Shown here one piece after another: positions 35,528 to 44,105 of a stretch of 64,000 nucleotides of DNA. Within the stretch, counting starts at the first letter, position 1. The number at the start of each line of letters is the position of its first letter. The DNA is taken from positions 1-64,000 of the forward strand of contig NZ_FPBV01000013.1 in assembly GCF_900116805.1 (NCBI RefSeq), given 5' to 3'. The stretch comes from Paenalicyclobacillus macrosporangiidus (GTDB taxonomy: Bacteria; Bacillota; Bacilli; Alicyclobacillales; Alicyclobacillaceae). A program made the translations under genes and the position numbers. The notes beneath the pieces were generated by a model. It saw nothing but the letters and a program-made list of their open reading frames with translations, was not told where the DNA came from and searched no databases.

Positions 35528-36694
35528 GTGCGGCACTGGTGGTTGTGGGCGTGGACCATCGGCTGTTTCGGCTGCGGCATGCTCGCCGGCGCCCTGGTCA
35601 TCGTCCGCTGGAGCGGGCAGGCGTTGGCCCTGGCGGCGGTGGTGCTCGCCATCGCGGTGCTCCTGCTGGCCTACGGGTGGTGGCGGGAGCTGCGCGCGGC
35701 CCGGCGGCGGTTGGAACAACAGCGGCGGCGGCCGCGCATCGTCGCCATCGGCGGCGGCACGGGCCTGTCGGTGGTGCTGCGGGGGTTGAAGGAGTTTGAC
35801 GTGGACCTGACGGCGGTGGTCACCGTCGCGGACGACGGCGGCAGTTCGGGACGCCTCCGCACCGATTTGGCAATCCCGCCGCCGGGCGACATCCGCAACT
35901 GCCTGGTCGCCATGGCGGACACGGAGCCCCTGCTGGAGCGCCTCCTGCAGTTTCGCTTTCCCGCCGGTCAAGGGCTCGCGGGCCACAGTTTCGGCAACCT
36001 GTTCCTCGCGGCGATGACGCACATCATGGGCGATTTCGTGTCTGCCATCCGGGAGACCAGCCGTGTGCTGGCGGTCCGGGGGCGGGTGTTGCCGGCGGTC
36101 CGCGAGGACGTGGTGCTGCGGGCCGTGTTGGCCGACGGGAGCGTGGTGGAGGGGGAGTCGAACATCCCGCAGGCAGGCGGACGGATTGAACGGGTGGAGC
36201 TGGTGCCGCCCAATCCCGAGCCGCTGCCGGAGGTGGTGTCGGCCATCCGGGAGGCGGACGCCATCGTCATCGGACCGGGCAGCCTGTACACCAGCGTGCT
36301 GCCGAACCTCCTGGTCCCGGGGCTGGCGGAGGCCGTGGCGGACAGCCGCGCGAAGAAGATCTACGTGTGCAACGTCATGACCCAGCCGGGAGAGACGGAC
36401 GGATACACGGCGTCCCAGCACGTCGACGTGATCTACCGCCACATCGGCCGGCCGCTGTTCGATTACATCCTCGTCAACGCGGCATCGCTGCCGCCGGAAG
36501 CGCTCGAGAAGTACCAGGCGCAAGGGGCGTACCCGGTGCTGGTGGACATCGAGGCCTTGTACCGGCAAGGGCTGCGGGTGATTGCGCGCAACTTCGTCCA
36601 CTTTGCCACCTACGCCCGGCACGACAGCCGGTTGATTGCGGAGCAGATTGTGAGCCTCATCGGCTATGAGCGGCTGAACGCCGCCCGGGGGTGA
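35528..36694 (+). CDS. yvcK: Gluconeogenesis/cell-shape factor YvcK (MgfK) with membrane anchor
   Basis: 388 residues, GTG start. The soluble core begins near residue 75 (RIVAIGGGTGLSVVLRGLKEFDVDLTAVVTVADDGGSSGRLR) and contains GDIRNCLVA, GHSFGNLF and IGPGSLYTSVLPNLLV. Unlike B. subtilis YvcK (about 317 residues, cytosolic), it has a 70-residue N-terminal extension with two membrane segments (about 5-27 and 32-48) and a basic linker. YvcK binds UDP-GlcNAc-type ligands and supports growth on gluconeogenic carbon. It overlaps whiA by 4 nt. Confidence 0.95.
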   Translation: MRHWWLWAWTIGCFGCGMLAGALVIVRWSGQALALAAVVLAIAVLLLAYGWWRELRAARRRLEQQRRRPRIVAIGGGTGLSVVLRGLKEFDVDLTAVVTVADDGGSSGRLRTDLAIPPPGDIRNCLVAMADTEPLLERLLQFRFPAGQGLAGHSFGNLFLAAMTHIMGDFVSAIRETSRVLAVRGRVLPAVREDVVLRAVLADGSVVEGESNIPQAGGRIERVELVPPNPEPLPEVVSAIREADAIVIGPGSLYTSVLPNLLVPGLAEAVADSRAKKIYVCNVMTQPGETDGYTASQHVDVIYRHIGRPLFDYILVNAASLPPEALEKYQAQGAYPVLVDIEALYRQGLRVIARNFVHFATYARHDSRLIAEQIVSLIGYERLNAARG

Positions 36695-37629
36695 GACCGT
36701 TGTCATTCGCGGCCCAGACGAAGAAGGAGTTGACGTTGATCCAGGAGGCGCCGTGCTGCCGGCGCGCGGAACTGCAGGCGATGGTGCTGCTCAACGGCGC
36801 CGGCAGCCCGGGCGACGGCCGCACCGGTCTGACCGTGCAGACGGAGAACGTGGCGACGGCCCGGCGCATCTACACCCTCTTGCGGGAGCTGTTTGACCTG
36901 CATCCGGAGGTGTTGGTGCGGAAAAAGATGCGGCTCAAGAAGAACAACGTCTATGCGGTGCGGGTGCCGGCGGGCGCGGAGGCGGTGTGGAGGAGCCTCG
37001 GCTTGGCGCCCGGCGACGCCGGAGGGTTCAGCCTGGCCGAGCCGGGGCGGCCGCGCGCCTGTTGCCGCAGGGCCTTTTTGCGGGGGGCGTTCTTGGCCGC
37101 GGGATCGGTCAACGATCCGGGCAGCCCCTCTTATCATCTGGAGATCAGCTGTCAGACACCCGAGCAGGCGAACGTCATCCGGCGGCGGATGAACGAGTAC
37201 GGGCTGCACGCCAAAGTCATCGCCCGCAAGCGGGGATACGTGGTCTATCTCAAGGAAGGCGAGAAGATTGTCGAGTTTCTCAGCGTCATCGGCGCCCATC
37301 AGGCGCTGCTGAAGTTCGAGGACGTACGCATCATGAAGGGGATGCGCAACCAGGTCAACCGCCTGGTCAACTGCGAGACGGCCAACATGAACAAGACCAT
37401 CACGGCCGCGGTCCGCCAGCTGGACGCCATCCGCCTCATTGACGAGCGGATGGGGTTGGAGCATCTGCCCGACAAACTCCGCGAGGCGGCCCAGCTGCGG
37501 CTGCAGTATCCGGAGACGAACCTGCAGGAACTGGCGCAGCGGATGGGCCACCGGGTCACCAAGTCGGGCCTCAATCACCGCTTCCGCAAGCTGCAGGAGA
37601 TCGCGGACCGCCTGCGGGCGGGGGAGTGA
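36691..37629 (+). CDS. whiA: DNA-binding protein WhiA
   Basis: 312 residues, GTG start overlapping the yvcK stop. The LAGLIDADG-like N-terminal domain (CCRRAFLRGAFLAAGSVNDPGSPSYHLEI, then a second half with VVYLKEGEKIVEFLSVIGA) is followed by a C-terminal HTH (LPDKLREAAQLRLQYPETNLQELAQRMGHRVTKSGLNHRFRKL). WhiA affects chromosome segregation and division in Bacillus and sporulation in actinomycetes. Confidence 0.97.
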   Translation: MRPLSFAAQTKKELTLIQEAPCCRRAELQAMVLLNGAGSPGDGRTGLTVQTENVATARRIYTLLRELFDLHPEVLVRKKMRLKKNNVYAVRVPAGAEAVWRSLGLAPGDAGGFSLAEPGRPRACCRRAFLRGAFLAAGSVNDPGSPSYHLEISCQTPEQANVIRRRMNEYGLHAKVIARKRGYVVYLKEGEKIVEFLSVIGAHQALLKFEDVRIMKGMRNQVNRLVNCETANMNKTITAAVRQLDAIRLIDERMGLEHLPDKLREAAQLRLQYPETNLQELAQRMGHRVTKSGLNHRFRKLQEIADRLRAGE

Positions 37630-37738
37630 CCCTTCTCCGCACGCGGGCGTTCCACGCACCGCGCGCCGAGAGGGGTGCAGGGGACCTGCGGATGGGCTGC
37701 GGAGGTCCGTGATCCTCGCGAGCGGCCGGATTCCCATA

Positions 37739-37767
37739 TTGGACCGCGGGGGCGGACATGGTATACT
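37739..37767 (+). promoter_or_regulatory. crh promoter
   Basis: TTGGAC (37739-37744), 17 bp, extended -10 TGG-TATACT (37759-37767). It gives crh expression independent of the rapZ-whiA operon, with a leader of about 55 nt. Confidence 0.65.
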
Positions 37768-37830
37768 TTCCCCAACCAGGGTGGTGTCCACGGGGTGTCC
37801 CGGGACCGCGGCGGAGAGGAGGCGCTTTCG

Positions 37831-38088
37831 ATGGTGGAGCGGAAGATGGTGGTTCGGCTGCGCACAGGTCTGTTGGCGCGTCCGGCCGCCCTCTTTGTGC
37901 AAGAGGCCAATCGGTTTTCCAGCGAGATCTACGTCGAGAAGGACGGCAAGTCGGTCAACGCCAAGAGCATCATGGGCATCATGTCGCTGGCCATCGCCAA
38001 CGGCCAGGAGATTGTCATCAAGGCGGAAGGATCGGACGCGGAACAGGCCGTCGACAAGCTGAGTGAGATGATCTCCAAGGAGAGTTGA
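37831..38088 (+). CDS. crh: Catabolite-repression HPr-like protein Crh
   Basis: 85 residues. HPr fold with Ser46 in the HPrK target NAKSIMGIMSL. The PTS phosphate-carrying His15 is replaced by Leu (TGLLARPAALF), so it cannot take part in sugar phosphotransfer; B. subtilis Crh has Gln there. When phosphorylated on Ser46 by HPrK it would act as CcpA co-repressor. The position after whiA is that of crh. GAGAGGAGG lies 10 nt before ATG 37831. Confidence 0.93.
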   Translation: MVERKMVVRLRTGLLARPAALFVQEANRFSSEIYVEKDGKSVNAKSIMGIMSLAIANGQEIVIKAEGSDAEQAVDKLSEMISKES

Positions 38089-38130
38089 CGAAGCGCGCCC
38101 CACGGCAGGGGGTGCGCATGGACATTCCGG

Positions 38131-38166
38131 GGCCCCGGCAGACGCGGTGGCGTGCCTGCCGGGGCC
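38131..38166 (+). terminator. Hairpin after crh
   Basis: GGCCCCGGCAG (38131-38141) pairs with CTGCCGGGGCC (38156-38166), 11 bp perfect. It lies 42 nt after the crh stop; no T-run. Confidence 0.6.
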
Positions 38167-38176
38167 GTGTGTCTCG

Positions 38177-38218
38177 ACCCGCCCGGGACCTGGAGACAGG
38201 CCGCCGGGCGGGTTCTTT
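38177..38218 (+). terminator. Rho-independent terminator after crh
   Basis: ACCCGCCCGG (38177-38186) pairs with CCGGGCGGGT (38204-38213), followed by TCTTT. It ends the whiA-crh transcription unit. Confidence 0.75.
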
Positions 38219-38275
38219 GTCCGGCGGACGTTTCATACCTCTGTAGGGAGAGGATGGCCGAGGGGGGCGTCCGCC

Positions 38276-38776
38276 GTGAGCAGCCGTTTTCGCCCGCGCA
38301 CCCGGGCCCGTCTGCGCCGGGGGTGGCTTGTGCTCGCCGTGCTGGGCGCGGCGGCCCTGTTTGAACTGTATCGGATCCTGCTGCCGCTGACCTCTGCCAA
38401 TCCGCTCTATCACGAGGTGACCATCGGGGAGCCGGTGATCGGGGAGTGGCGGTACGGCGGGCAGGACGAAGAGGGGTACCTGAAGTTCTACAACGGCGGG
38501 CAGACCGTCCTGTTGCCGCCGACCGAACGATTGTTTGACGCGGACGGGCGATTTGTCGTGATTGAGGGGCACACGCCGAGCTCTCTAACGTACGCCAGAC
38601 CGGTGGCCGCCGTGCCGTTGTCGTGGATTGCTGCGGGCCTCGGGGCGATGGCGTTGCCGGGGGGCTGGATCTGGCTGAGGCTGCGTGCGCGCCGCAAGCG
38701 TCTGCGCGTCCGCCGGCCGAAGCGTCTGGGCACACGTGTCCAGGCCCGGAACAGATTGCCTACCCGGCGGATGTGA
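38276..38776 (+). CDS. Hypothetical two-segment membrane protein
   Basis: 166 residues from GTG 38276 (GAGGGGGGCG upstream). Membrane segments at about 16-40 (LVLAVLGAAALFELYRILLPL) and 112-135 (PLSWIAAGLGAMALPGGWIWL) flank a soluble region of about 70 residues (HEVTIGEPVIGEWRYGGQDEEGYLKFYNGGQTVLLPP). The C-terminal tail is strongly basic. The family is not recognised. It ends 5 nt into the FNR-like site of the formate operon. Confidence 0.6.
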   Translation: MSSRFRPRTRARLRRGWLVLAVLGAAALFELYRILLPLTSANPLYHEVTIGEPVIGEWRYGGQDEEGYLKFYNGGQTVLLPPTERLFDADGRFVVIEGHTPSSLTYARPVAAVPLSWIAAGLGAMALPGGWIWLRLRARRKRLRVRRPKRLGTRVQARNRLPTRRM

Positions 38777-38787
38777 TCTATATTACA
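38772..38787. promoter_or_regulatory. FNR/CRP-type site upstream of the formate genes
   Basis: TGTGA-TCTATA-TTACA differs by one base from the FNR consensus TGTGA-N6-TCACA. An AT-rich tract with TAAAAT (38813-38818) follows, which would place the site near -45. GCGCCAA (38792-38798) and TTGGCGC (38819-38825) also form an inverted pair around that tract. Confidence 0.6.
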
Positions 38788-38848
38788 TATGGCGCCAATG
38801 TTCTAATTTATTTAAAATTTGGCGCGGATTCTTGGGGGAGGCGATGCT

Positions 38849-39676
38849 ATGGCGGCCGCAAACTTTTTGTCCCCGGCCGAAATCGCGCGTCTGGCGGCTC
38901 AGGCGGGGGAAGAGAAGACAAAGTACGGGATCGGCAAACTGTTGATCCTCGGTTTTCTCGCTGGCGCGTTCATCGCTTTGGGGGCACTGTTCGACATTCG
39001 GGTGACCGCAGGGCTCCCGGACCAGTGGGGGACGTTGAAGTCGCTTATCGGCGGGGCGGTCTTCCCGATTGGTCTGATGTTTGTCGTGATTGCGGGCGGG
39101 GAGCTGTTGACGGGCAACATGATGACGGTGCCCATGGCGCTGCACGAGCGGCGCATCGGCATCGGCGGCCTGGTGTACAACTGGCTCTGGGTGACCATCG
39201 GCAATCTCGTCGGGTCGTTGTTCGTGGCGTACGGCTTCGGGGTCTTGGCCAAGATGCTCACGGCCGCGCCGTACGACAAGGCCACCATCGCCATCGCGGT
39301 ATCGAAAGCCAGTCTCCCGTTCTTCGCCACCATCATGTCGGCCATCGGATGCAACTGGTTGGTGTGCCTGGCGGTGTGGTTGGCGCTCGGCGCGCGGGAC
39401 ATCGTGGGCAAGATCTTCGGCATCTGGTTTCCCATCATGGGATTCGTCGCCATCGGGTTTCAGCACGTGGTGGCCAACATGTTCTTCCTGCCCGCGGGGA
39501 TCTTCGTCGGCGCCCATGTGACGTGGGGCCAGACCATCGTGGAGTGGATCGGCGCGTTCATCGGCAACGCCATCGGCGGTTGGTTGTTCGTCGCGACGGC
39601 CTACTGGTACACCCTGCTGAGGGTGCCGGGCAAGCCGGTCTCCGTGCCGACGGCAGCGGAGACGAGCCGCACCTGA
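38849..39676 (+). CDS. focA: Formate/nitrite transporter (FocA family)
   Basis: 275 residues, six membrane segments. Family motifs GGELLTGNMM, the Omega-loop region and SAIGCNWLVCLAVWLALGARD, and FQHVVANMFFLPAGIF are present. FNT channels pass formate, nitrite or hydrosulfide. Being followed by formate dehydrogenase genes, it probably moves formate. ATG 38849 follows GGGGGAGGCG. Confidence 0.92.
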   Translation: MAAANFLSPAEIARLAAQAGEEKTKYGIGKLLILGFLAGAFIALGALFDIRVTAGLPDQWGTLKSLIGGAVFPIGLMFVVIAGGELLTGNMMTVPMALHERRIGIGGLVYNWLWVTIGNLVGSLFVAYGFGVLAKMLTAAPYDKATIAIAVSKASLPFFATIMSAIGCNWLVCLAVWLALGARDIVGKIFGIWFPIMGFVAIGFQHVVANMFFLPAGIFVGAHVTWGQTIVEWIGAFIGNAIGGWLFVATAYWYTLLRVPGKPVSVPTAAETSRT

Positions 39677-39706
39677 GCCCGCAACGACGGGAGAGGGGGA
39701 AGGGGT

Positions 39707-42652
39707 ATGGAAGTGAAAGCGCTTGAGCAAACCGTGGAGATCGAGATCGACGGCAGGGCCGTGCAGGCCCGGGAAGGCGATCTCCTGCTGTCCGCCATCC
39801 TCCAGGAGGAAGCGGGCTTCCCGCACGTGTGCTACCATCCGGCGCTCGGGCCCATAGAGACCTGCGACACGTGTCTGGCGGAGGTGGACGGCCGGTTGGT
39901 GCGCACCTGTGCGACCCCGGTGCAGGCAGGCATGCGGGTGCGCACGAAGGCGGTGGCGGCGCGGCGGGCCCGCAAGGAGGCGATGGACCGCCTGCTGCGC
40001 AATCACGAGCTGTACTGCACAGTGTGCGACAACAACAACGGCAACTGCACCCTGCACAACACGGCGGTGCGGATGGAGATTGAGCACCAGGCGTACCCGT
40101 TCGAGCCCAAACCGTACCCGGTGGACGATTCCAACCCGTTTTACCGGTACGATCCGGACCAGTGCATCCTCTGCGGCCGCTGCGTGGAGGCGTGCCAGAA
40201 CTTGCAGGTCAGCGAGGTCCTGTCCATCGACTGGGAGCGGGAGCGCCCGCGCGTCATCTGGGACGACGACGTGCCCATCAACGAGTCGTCGTGCGTCTCC
40301 TGCGGCCATTGCGTCACCGTCTGCCCGTGCAACGCCCTGATGGAGAAGTCGATGTTGGGCGAGGCGGGATACCTCACCGGGATCGACCGGCCGGTGCTCG
40401 ACCGGCTGATCTCCGTCACGAAGAAAGTGGAGACGAGTTACACGCAGGTGTTCGCCCTGTCGGAGGTGGAGGCGGAACTGCGCGAGGCGCGCATCCAGAA
40501 GACGAAGACGGTGTGCACGTACTGCGGCGTCGGATGCGCGTTCGACGTGTGGACGAAAGGGCGCAAGATCCTCAAGATTGAGCCGCGGATGGAGGCTCCG
40601 GTCAATCAAATCTCCACCTGCGTCAAGGGCAAGTTCGGCTGGGATTGGGTGAACAGCCCGGACCGCATCCTGCAACCGTTGATCCGGCGCGGCGACGCTT
40701 TCGAGCCGGTGTCGTGGGACGAGGCGCTCGACTACGTCGCCCGCCGGCTCCGGGAGATCCGTTTGCGCGACGGAGACGACGCCCTGGCGTTCATCGCCTC
40801 CTCCAAGTGCACCAATGAGGAAAATTACTTGATGCAAAAACTGGCGCGGGCGGTCATGCACACGAACAACATCGACAACTGCTCCCGGTACTGCCAGGCG
40901 CCGGCGACGGAGGCCTTGCGCCGGACCATGGGTTATGGCGGGGACTCGGGCTCCATCCGCGATATCGAGCAGGCGGATCTGGTCATCATCGTCGGGGCCA
41001 ACACGGCGGAGTCCCATCCGGTGCTCGCCACGCGCATCCGGCGGGCGCACAAGAAACGCGGGCAGAAATTGATTGTCGCGGACCTGCGCCGCAATGACAT
41101 GGCGCGGCGGGCCGACCTCCATCTGCATCCGCGGCCCGGTACGGACCTGGTGTGGTTGAGTGCGGTGACCAAGTACATCCTGGATCAGGGGCGCGCCGAC
41201 GAGGCGTTCATCCGGCAGCGGGTGAACGGGTTCGACGCGTACGTGGCGTCCTTGGAGAAGTTCACACTCGAGTACGCCGAGGAAGTGACTGGCATCCCGA
41301 AGGACGCATTGATCCGCGCCGCCGAGATGGTGATGGACGCCAAGTCCGTCTGCATCTGCTGGGCGATGGGCGTGACGCAGCAGTTGGGCGGGGCGGACAC
41401 GAGCACCGCCATCTGCAACCTGCTGTTGATCACCGGGAACGTCGGCCGGCCCGGCACGGGCGCGTATCCGCTGCGCGGGCACAACAACGTCCAGGGTGCG
41501 GGTGACTTCGGCTGCGCCCCGGCCTTCTTCCCCGGCTACGAGCGGGTGGCCGATCCGGCGGTGCGCGAGAAGTGGGAGCGCGCCTGGGGCGTTTCGCTGC
41601 CGACGAACCCGGGCCTGGACAACCACCAGATGATCGACGCCATCCACGACGGGCGGCTCAAGGCCATGTACCTGGTGGGCGAGGACATCGCGGTGGTCGA
41701 CTCGAACGCCAACTACGTCCAGGCGGCCCTGGAGAAACTGGAGTTCTTCGTGGTGCAGGAGGTCTTCTTCACGAAGACGGCCCAGTACGCCGACGTCATC
41801 TTGCCGGCGTGTCCGAGCCTGGAGAAGGAGGGGACGTTCACCAACACCGAGCGGCGCATCCAACGCCTCTACCGCGCGCTCGATCCGCTCGGCGACACCC
41901 GCCCCGACTGGCAGGTGATCCAGGACCTGGCCAATCGCCTGGGGGCCAACTGGAACTACCGGTCGCCGCAGGAGATCTTTGAGGAGGCCTGCGGCATCAC
42001 GGAACTGATGAAGGGCGCGGCCTACGCGCCGCTGGAAGGGTACGGGAGCCTGCAGTGGCCTGTGCGGGCGGACGGGACGGACACGCCGCTGCTGTACACC
42101 GACGGATTCCCGCTGCCGGACGGCAAGGCCAGGCTGTACCCGGTCGACTGGACGCCCACCCTGGCGTTGCCGCCGGAGTACGACATCCACCTGAACAATG
42201 GCCGCATGCTGGAGCATTTCCACGAGGGGAACCTCACCTACCGTGTGCCGGGCATCCGGCAGAAGGTGCCGGACGCGTGGGTGGAGATCTCCCGGGAACT
42301 GGCGACCGAGCGGGGGATTCAGGACGGCGACTGGGTGCGCGTTGTCTCGCCCTATGGCGCGGTGAAGCTGCGCGCGACCGTGACCGACCGGGTGTCGGGC
42401 AAGGAGATCTACATCCCGATGAATTCGGTCGAGGCTGCGGTGAATCTGTTGACCAGCTCGGCGGCCGACAAGGACACGCACACCCCCGCGTTCAAGGACA
42501 TGAAGGTCCGTCTGGAGCCCGTCGGCAACCAGGGGCGGCCGCCCATTGCGCGGGGCAACTTCCGCCTCGGCAGGCCTCGGCCGCTCCCGGGCGTGCAGGT
42601 GGAGAAAAAGTGGGCTCGTCCGGATTATCAGCCGTTGGTTGGCCAACCTTAA
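39707..42652 (+). CDS. fdhF: Formate dehydrogenase alpha subunit, cysteine-type, with N-terminal Fe-S domains
   Basis: 981 residues. In order: a [2Fe-2S] ferredoxin-like domain (VCYHPALGPIETCDTC), a His/Cys cluster region (HELYCTVCDNNNGNC), two [4Fe-4S] motifs (CILCGRCVEAC and CVSCGHCVTVCPC), the [4Fe-4S] motif of the molybdopterin domain (CTYCGVGCAFDV) and the Mo-bisMGD catalytic and C-terminal domains. Cys396 (SRYCQAP) occupies the selenocysteine position of E. coli FdhF. B. subtilis YjgC and YrhE have this build. It probably oxidises formate in the cytosol. No separate NAD-linked subunit is adjacent. Confidence 0.93.
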   Translation: MEVKALEQTVEIEIDGRAVQAREGDLLLSAILQEEAGFPHVCYHPALGPIETCDTCLAEVDGRLVRTCATPVQAGMRVRTKAVAARRARKEAMDRLLRNHELYCTVCDNNNGNCTLHNTAVRMEIEHQAYPFEPKPYPVDDSNPFYRYDPDQCILCGRCVEACQNLQVSEVLSIDWERERPRVIWDDDVPINESSCVSCGHCVTVCPCNALMEKSMLGEAGYLTGIDRPVLDRLISVTKKVETSYTQVFALSEVEAELREARIQKTKTVCTYCGVGCAFDVWTKGRKILKIEPRMEAPVNQISTCVKGKFGWDWVNSPDRILQPLIRRGDAFEPVSWDEALDYVARRLREIRLRDGDDALAFIASSKCTNEENYLMQKLARAVMHTNNIDNCSRYCQAPATEALRRTMGYGGDSGSIRDIEQADLVIIVGANTAESHPVLATRIRRAHKKRGQKLIVADLRRNDMARRADLHLHPRPGTDLVWLSAVTKYILDQGRADEAFIRQRVNGFDAYVASLEKFTLEYAEEVTGIPKDALIRAAEMVMDAKSVCICWAMGVTQQLGGADTSTAICNLLLITGNVGRPGTGAYPLRGHNNVQGAGDFGCAPAFFPGYERVADPAVREKWERAWGVSLPTNPGLDNHQMIDAIHDGRLKAMYLVGEDIAVVDSNANYVQAALEKLEFFVVQEVFFTKTAQYADVILPACPSLEKEGTFTNTERRIQRLYRALDPLGDTRPDWQVIQDLANRLGANWNYRSPQEIFEEACGITELMKGAAYAPLEGYGSLQWPVRADGTDTPLLYTDGFPLPDGKARLYPVDWTPTLALPPEYDIHLNNGRMLEHFHEGNLTYRVPGIRQKVPDAWVEISRELATERGIQDGDWVRVVSPYGAVKLRATVTDRVSGKEIYIPMNSVEAAVNLLTSSAADKDTHTPAFKDMKVRLEPVGNQGRPPIARGNFRLGRPRPLPGVQVEKKWARPDYQPLVGQP

Positions 42653-42668
42653 CCTGGGGGGCGGGGAG

Positions 42669-43175
42669 ATGGCAAAACCGGTGACCACGTGGATTCGTCC
42701 CGAGCCCACGGAGGCGGATCTGCAGAGCGAACGATTGGAAGGATTGCTGCACGCGGCGGCGGACCACGCGGACGCGGTGGAAGAAGGGCTTCGCCTGCTG
42801 CAGGCGATGCACGACCGGGAGGTGTTGCAGCTGCTCACGGCGCTGTTCGTACGGGGCGACCGGGTGCTCGGCATCCTGGCCGAGCAACTCGATGGCCCGG
42901 GCACCGCGACGGGTCTTCGCAACCTCTCCCTGGCCGTGTCGTCGCTGGGGCAGTTGGATTCGGATGCGCTGGCGCGGGTGCTGGGCGGTGTGGCGGGCGG
43001 ACTGGAGGCGGCCGCCCACGCCGCCGCCGCGGCCAGGCCGGCGGGGGTGTTTGAGTTGCTCCGTCAGTTGAAGGACCCGGACGTGGCGGCCGGGCTGGCC
43101 GCAGGATTGGCGCTGCTGAAGGCGGTGGGGCGCGCGCTGCGGAATCCGGCGCAGGGGCCGGGAGAAACGGGATGA
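42669..43175 (+). CDS. DUF1641 protein associated with formate dehydrogenase (YjgD-like)
   Basis: 168 residues, mostly alpha-helical and Ala/Leu-rich. The ending GVFELLRQLKDPDVAAGLAAGLALLKAVGRAL is the DUF1641 signature. Such proteins follow YjgC/YrhE-type dehydrogenase genes in Bacilli and are presumed accessory subunits; the mechanism is not known. ATG 42669 follows GGGGGGCGGGGAG. It overlaps fdhD by ATGA. Confidence 0.85.
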   Translation: MAKPVTTWIRPEPTEADLQSERLEGLLHAAADHADAVEEGLRLLQAMHDREVLQLLTALFVRGDRVLGILAEQLDGPGTATGLRNLSLAVSSLGQLDSDALARVLGGVAGGLEAAAHAAAAARPAGVFELLRQLKDPDVAAGLAAGLALLKAVGRALRNPAQGPGETG

Positions 43176-44002
43176 GCACGGCATCTCCTGGGGCGGGCGA
43201 AGGCCTGCCCCTGCACACGCGGCGCCGGATCCTGCATTACGACGGCGGGGACTTCTCGGTGCGAGAGGACGAAGTGGCCACAGAGTACGCGTTGACGGTG
43301 TTCGTCAATGATCAGGAGATGGCCACCGTCGTCTGTACACCCGAGTACATGGAGGACCTGGTCATCGGGTTCCTCGCTTCGGAAGGCGTCATCCGCCATA
43401 TGGGCCAGGTGCAGGACCTGGTCATCAGCCGTTTCCGCGGCACGGCGCGGGTGCGCACCTCGACGGACGTCAATTTCAACCAGGCGTTTTACAACAAGCG
43501 GTACATCGCCTCTTGCTGTGGCAAGGGGCGGCAGATGTTCTACTACTACAACGACGCCCATACGGCCAAGCGCGTGGACGATCCGGTGCGCATCCAACCC
43601 TCTCAGGTCGTCACGCTCATGCGCGAATTGGAAGCCTCGGCGAGCCTGTGGCACGTGACCGGAGGGGTGCACGCCGCCGGCCTCTGCACCCCGGAGCGCC
43701 TGGAGCTCTCCCGCGTGGACATCGGGCGGCACAACGCGCTCGACAAGCTGTACGGCCACGTGTTCCGATCCGGACGGGATGTGGCCGGCCATGTCGTCGC
43801 GTTCAGCGGCCGGTTGTCGTCGGAGGTCCTGCTCAAGGTGGCCAAGATGGGGGCGGGCATCGTGATCGCCAAATCGGCGCCCACCGCCCTCGCCCTCGAC
43901 ATCGCGGAAACGCTGAACATCACCACCATCGGTTTTGCCCGGGGTCAGGGATTCCACGTGTACACGCACCCGTGGCGCGTCGGGGGGCACCCGGGGACAT
44001 GA
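43172..44002 (+). CDS. fdhD: Formate dehydrogenase sulfurtransferase FdhD
   Basis: 276 residues. The conserved Cys pair is present as ASCCGKGRQ, with GGVHAAGLC, DIGRHNALDK and FSGRLSSEVLLKVA. FdhD transfers sulfur to the molybdenum cofactor, which activates formate dehydrogenase. Translational coupling to the DUF1641 gene and the preceding fdhF makes a complete maturation operon. Molybdopterin synthesis genes are not in the window. Confidence 0.95.
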   Translation: MSTASPGAGEGLPLHTRRRILHYDGGDFSVREDEVATEYALTVFVNDQEMATVVCTPEYMEDLVIGFLASEGVIRHMGQVQDLVISRFRGTARVRTSTDVNFNQAFYNKRYIASCCGKGRQMFYYYNDAHTAKRVDDPVRIQPSQVVTLMRELEASASLWHVTGGVHAAGLCTPERLELSRVDIGRHNALDKLYGHVFRSGRDVAGHVVAFSGRLSSEVLLKVAKMGAGIVIAKSAPTALALDIAETLNITTIGFARGQGFHVYTHPWRVGGHPGT

Positions 44003-44105
44003 ACGTCGGCGTCCCCGTTCCCCTTCCTTGTTTCCCCTGTCGTGGTCGTGGTACGCTAGAGAGCGGACCTTACGTTCACGCTCGCAGGAGGGAAGGGCGA
44101 GGGGC

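Noticed and set aside
42669-43175. Possible PTS or HPr-like short gene
   Set aside because: The sequence ends in the DUF1641 signature and sits in the formate operon; no HPr motif.
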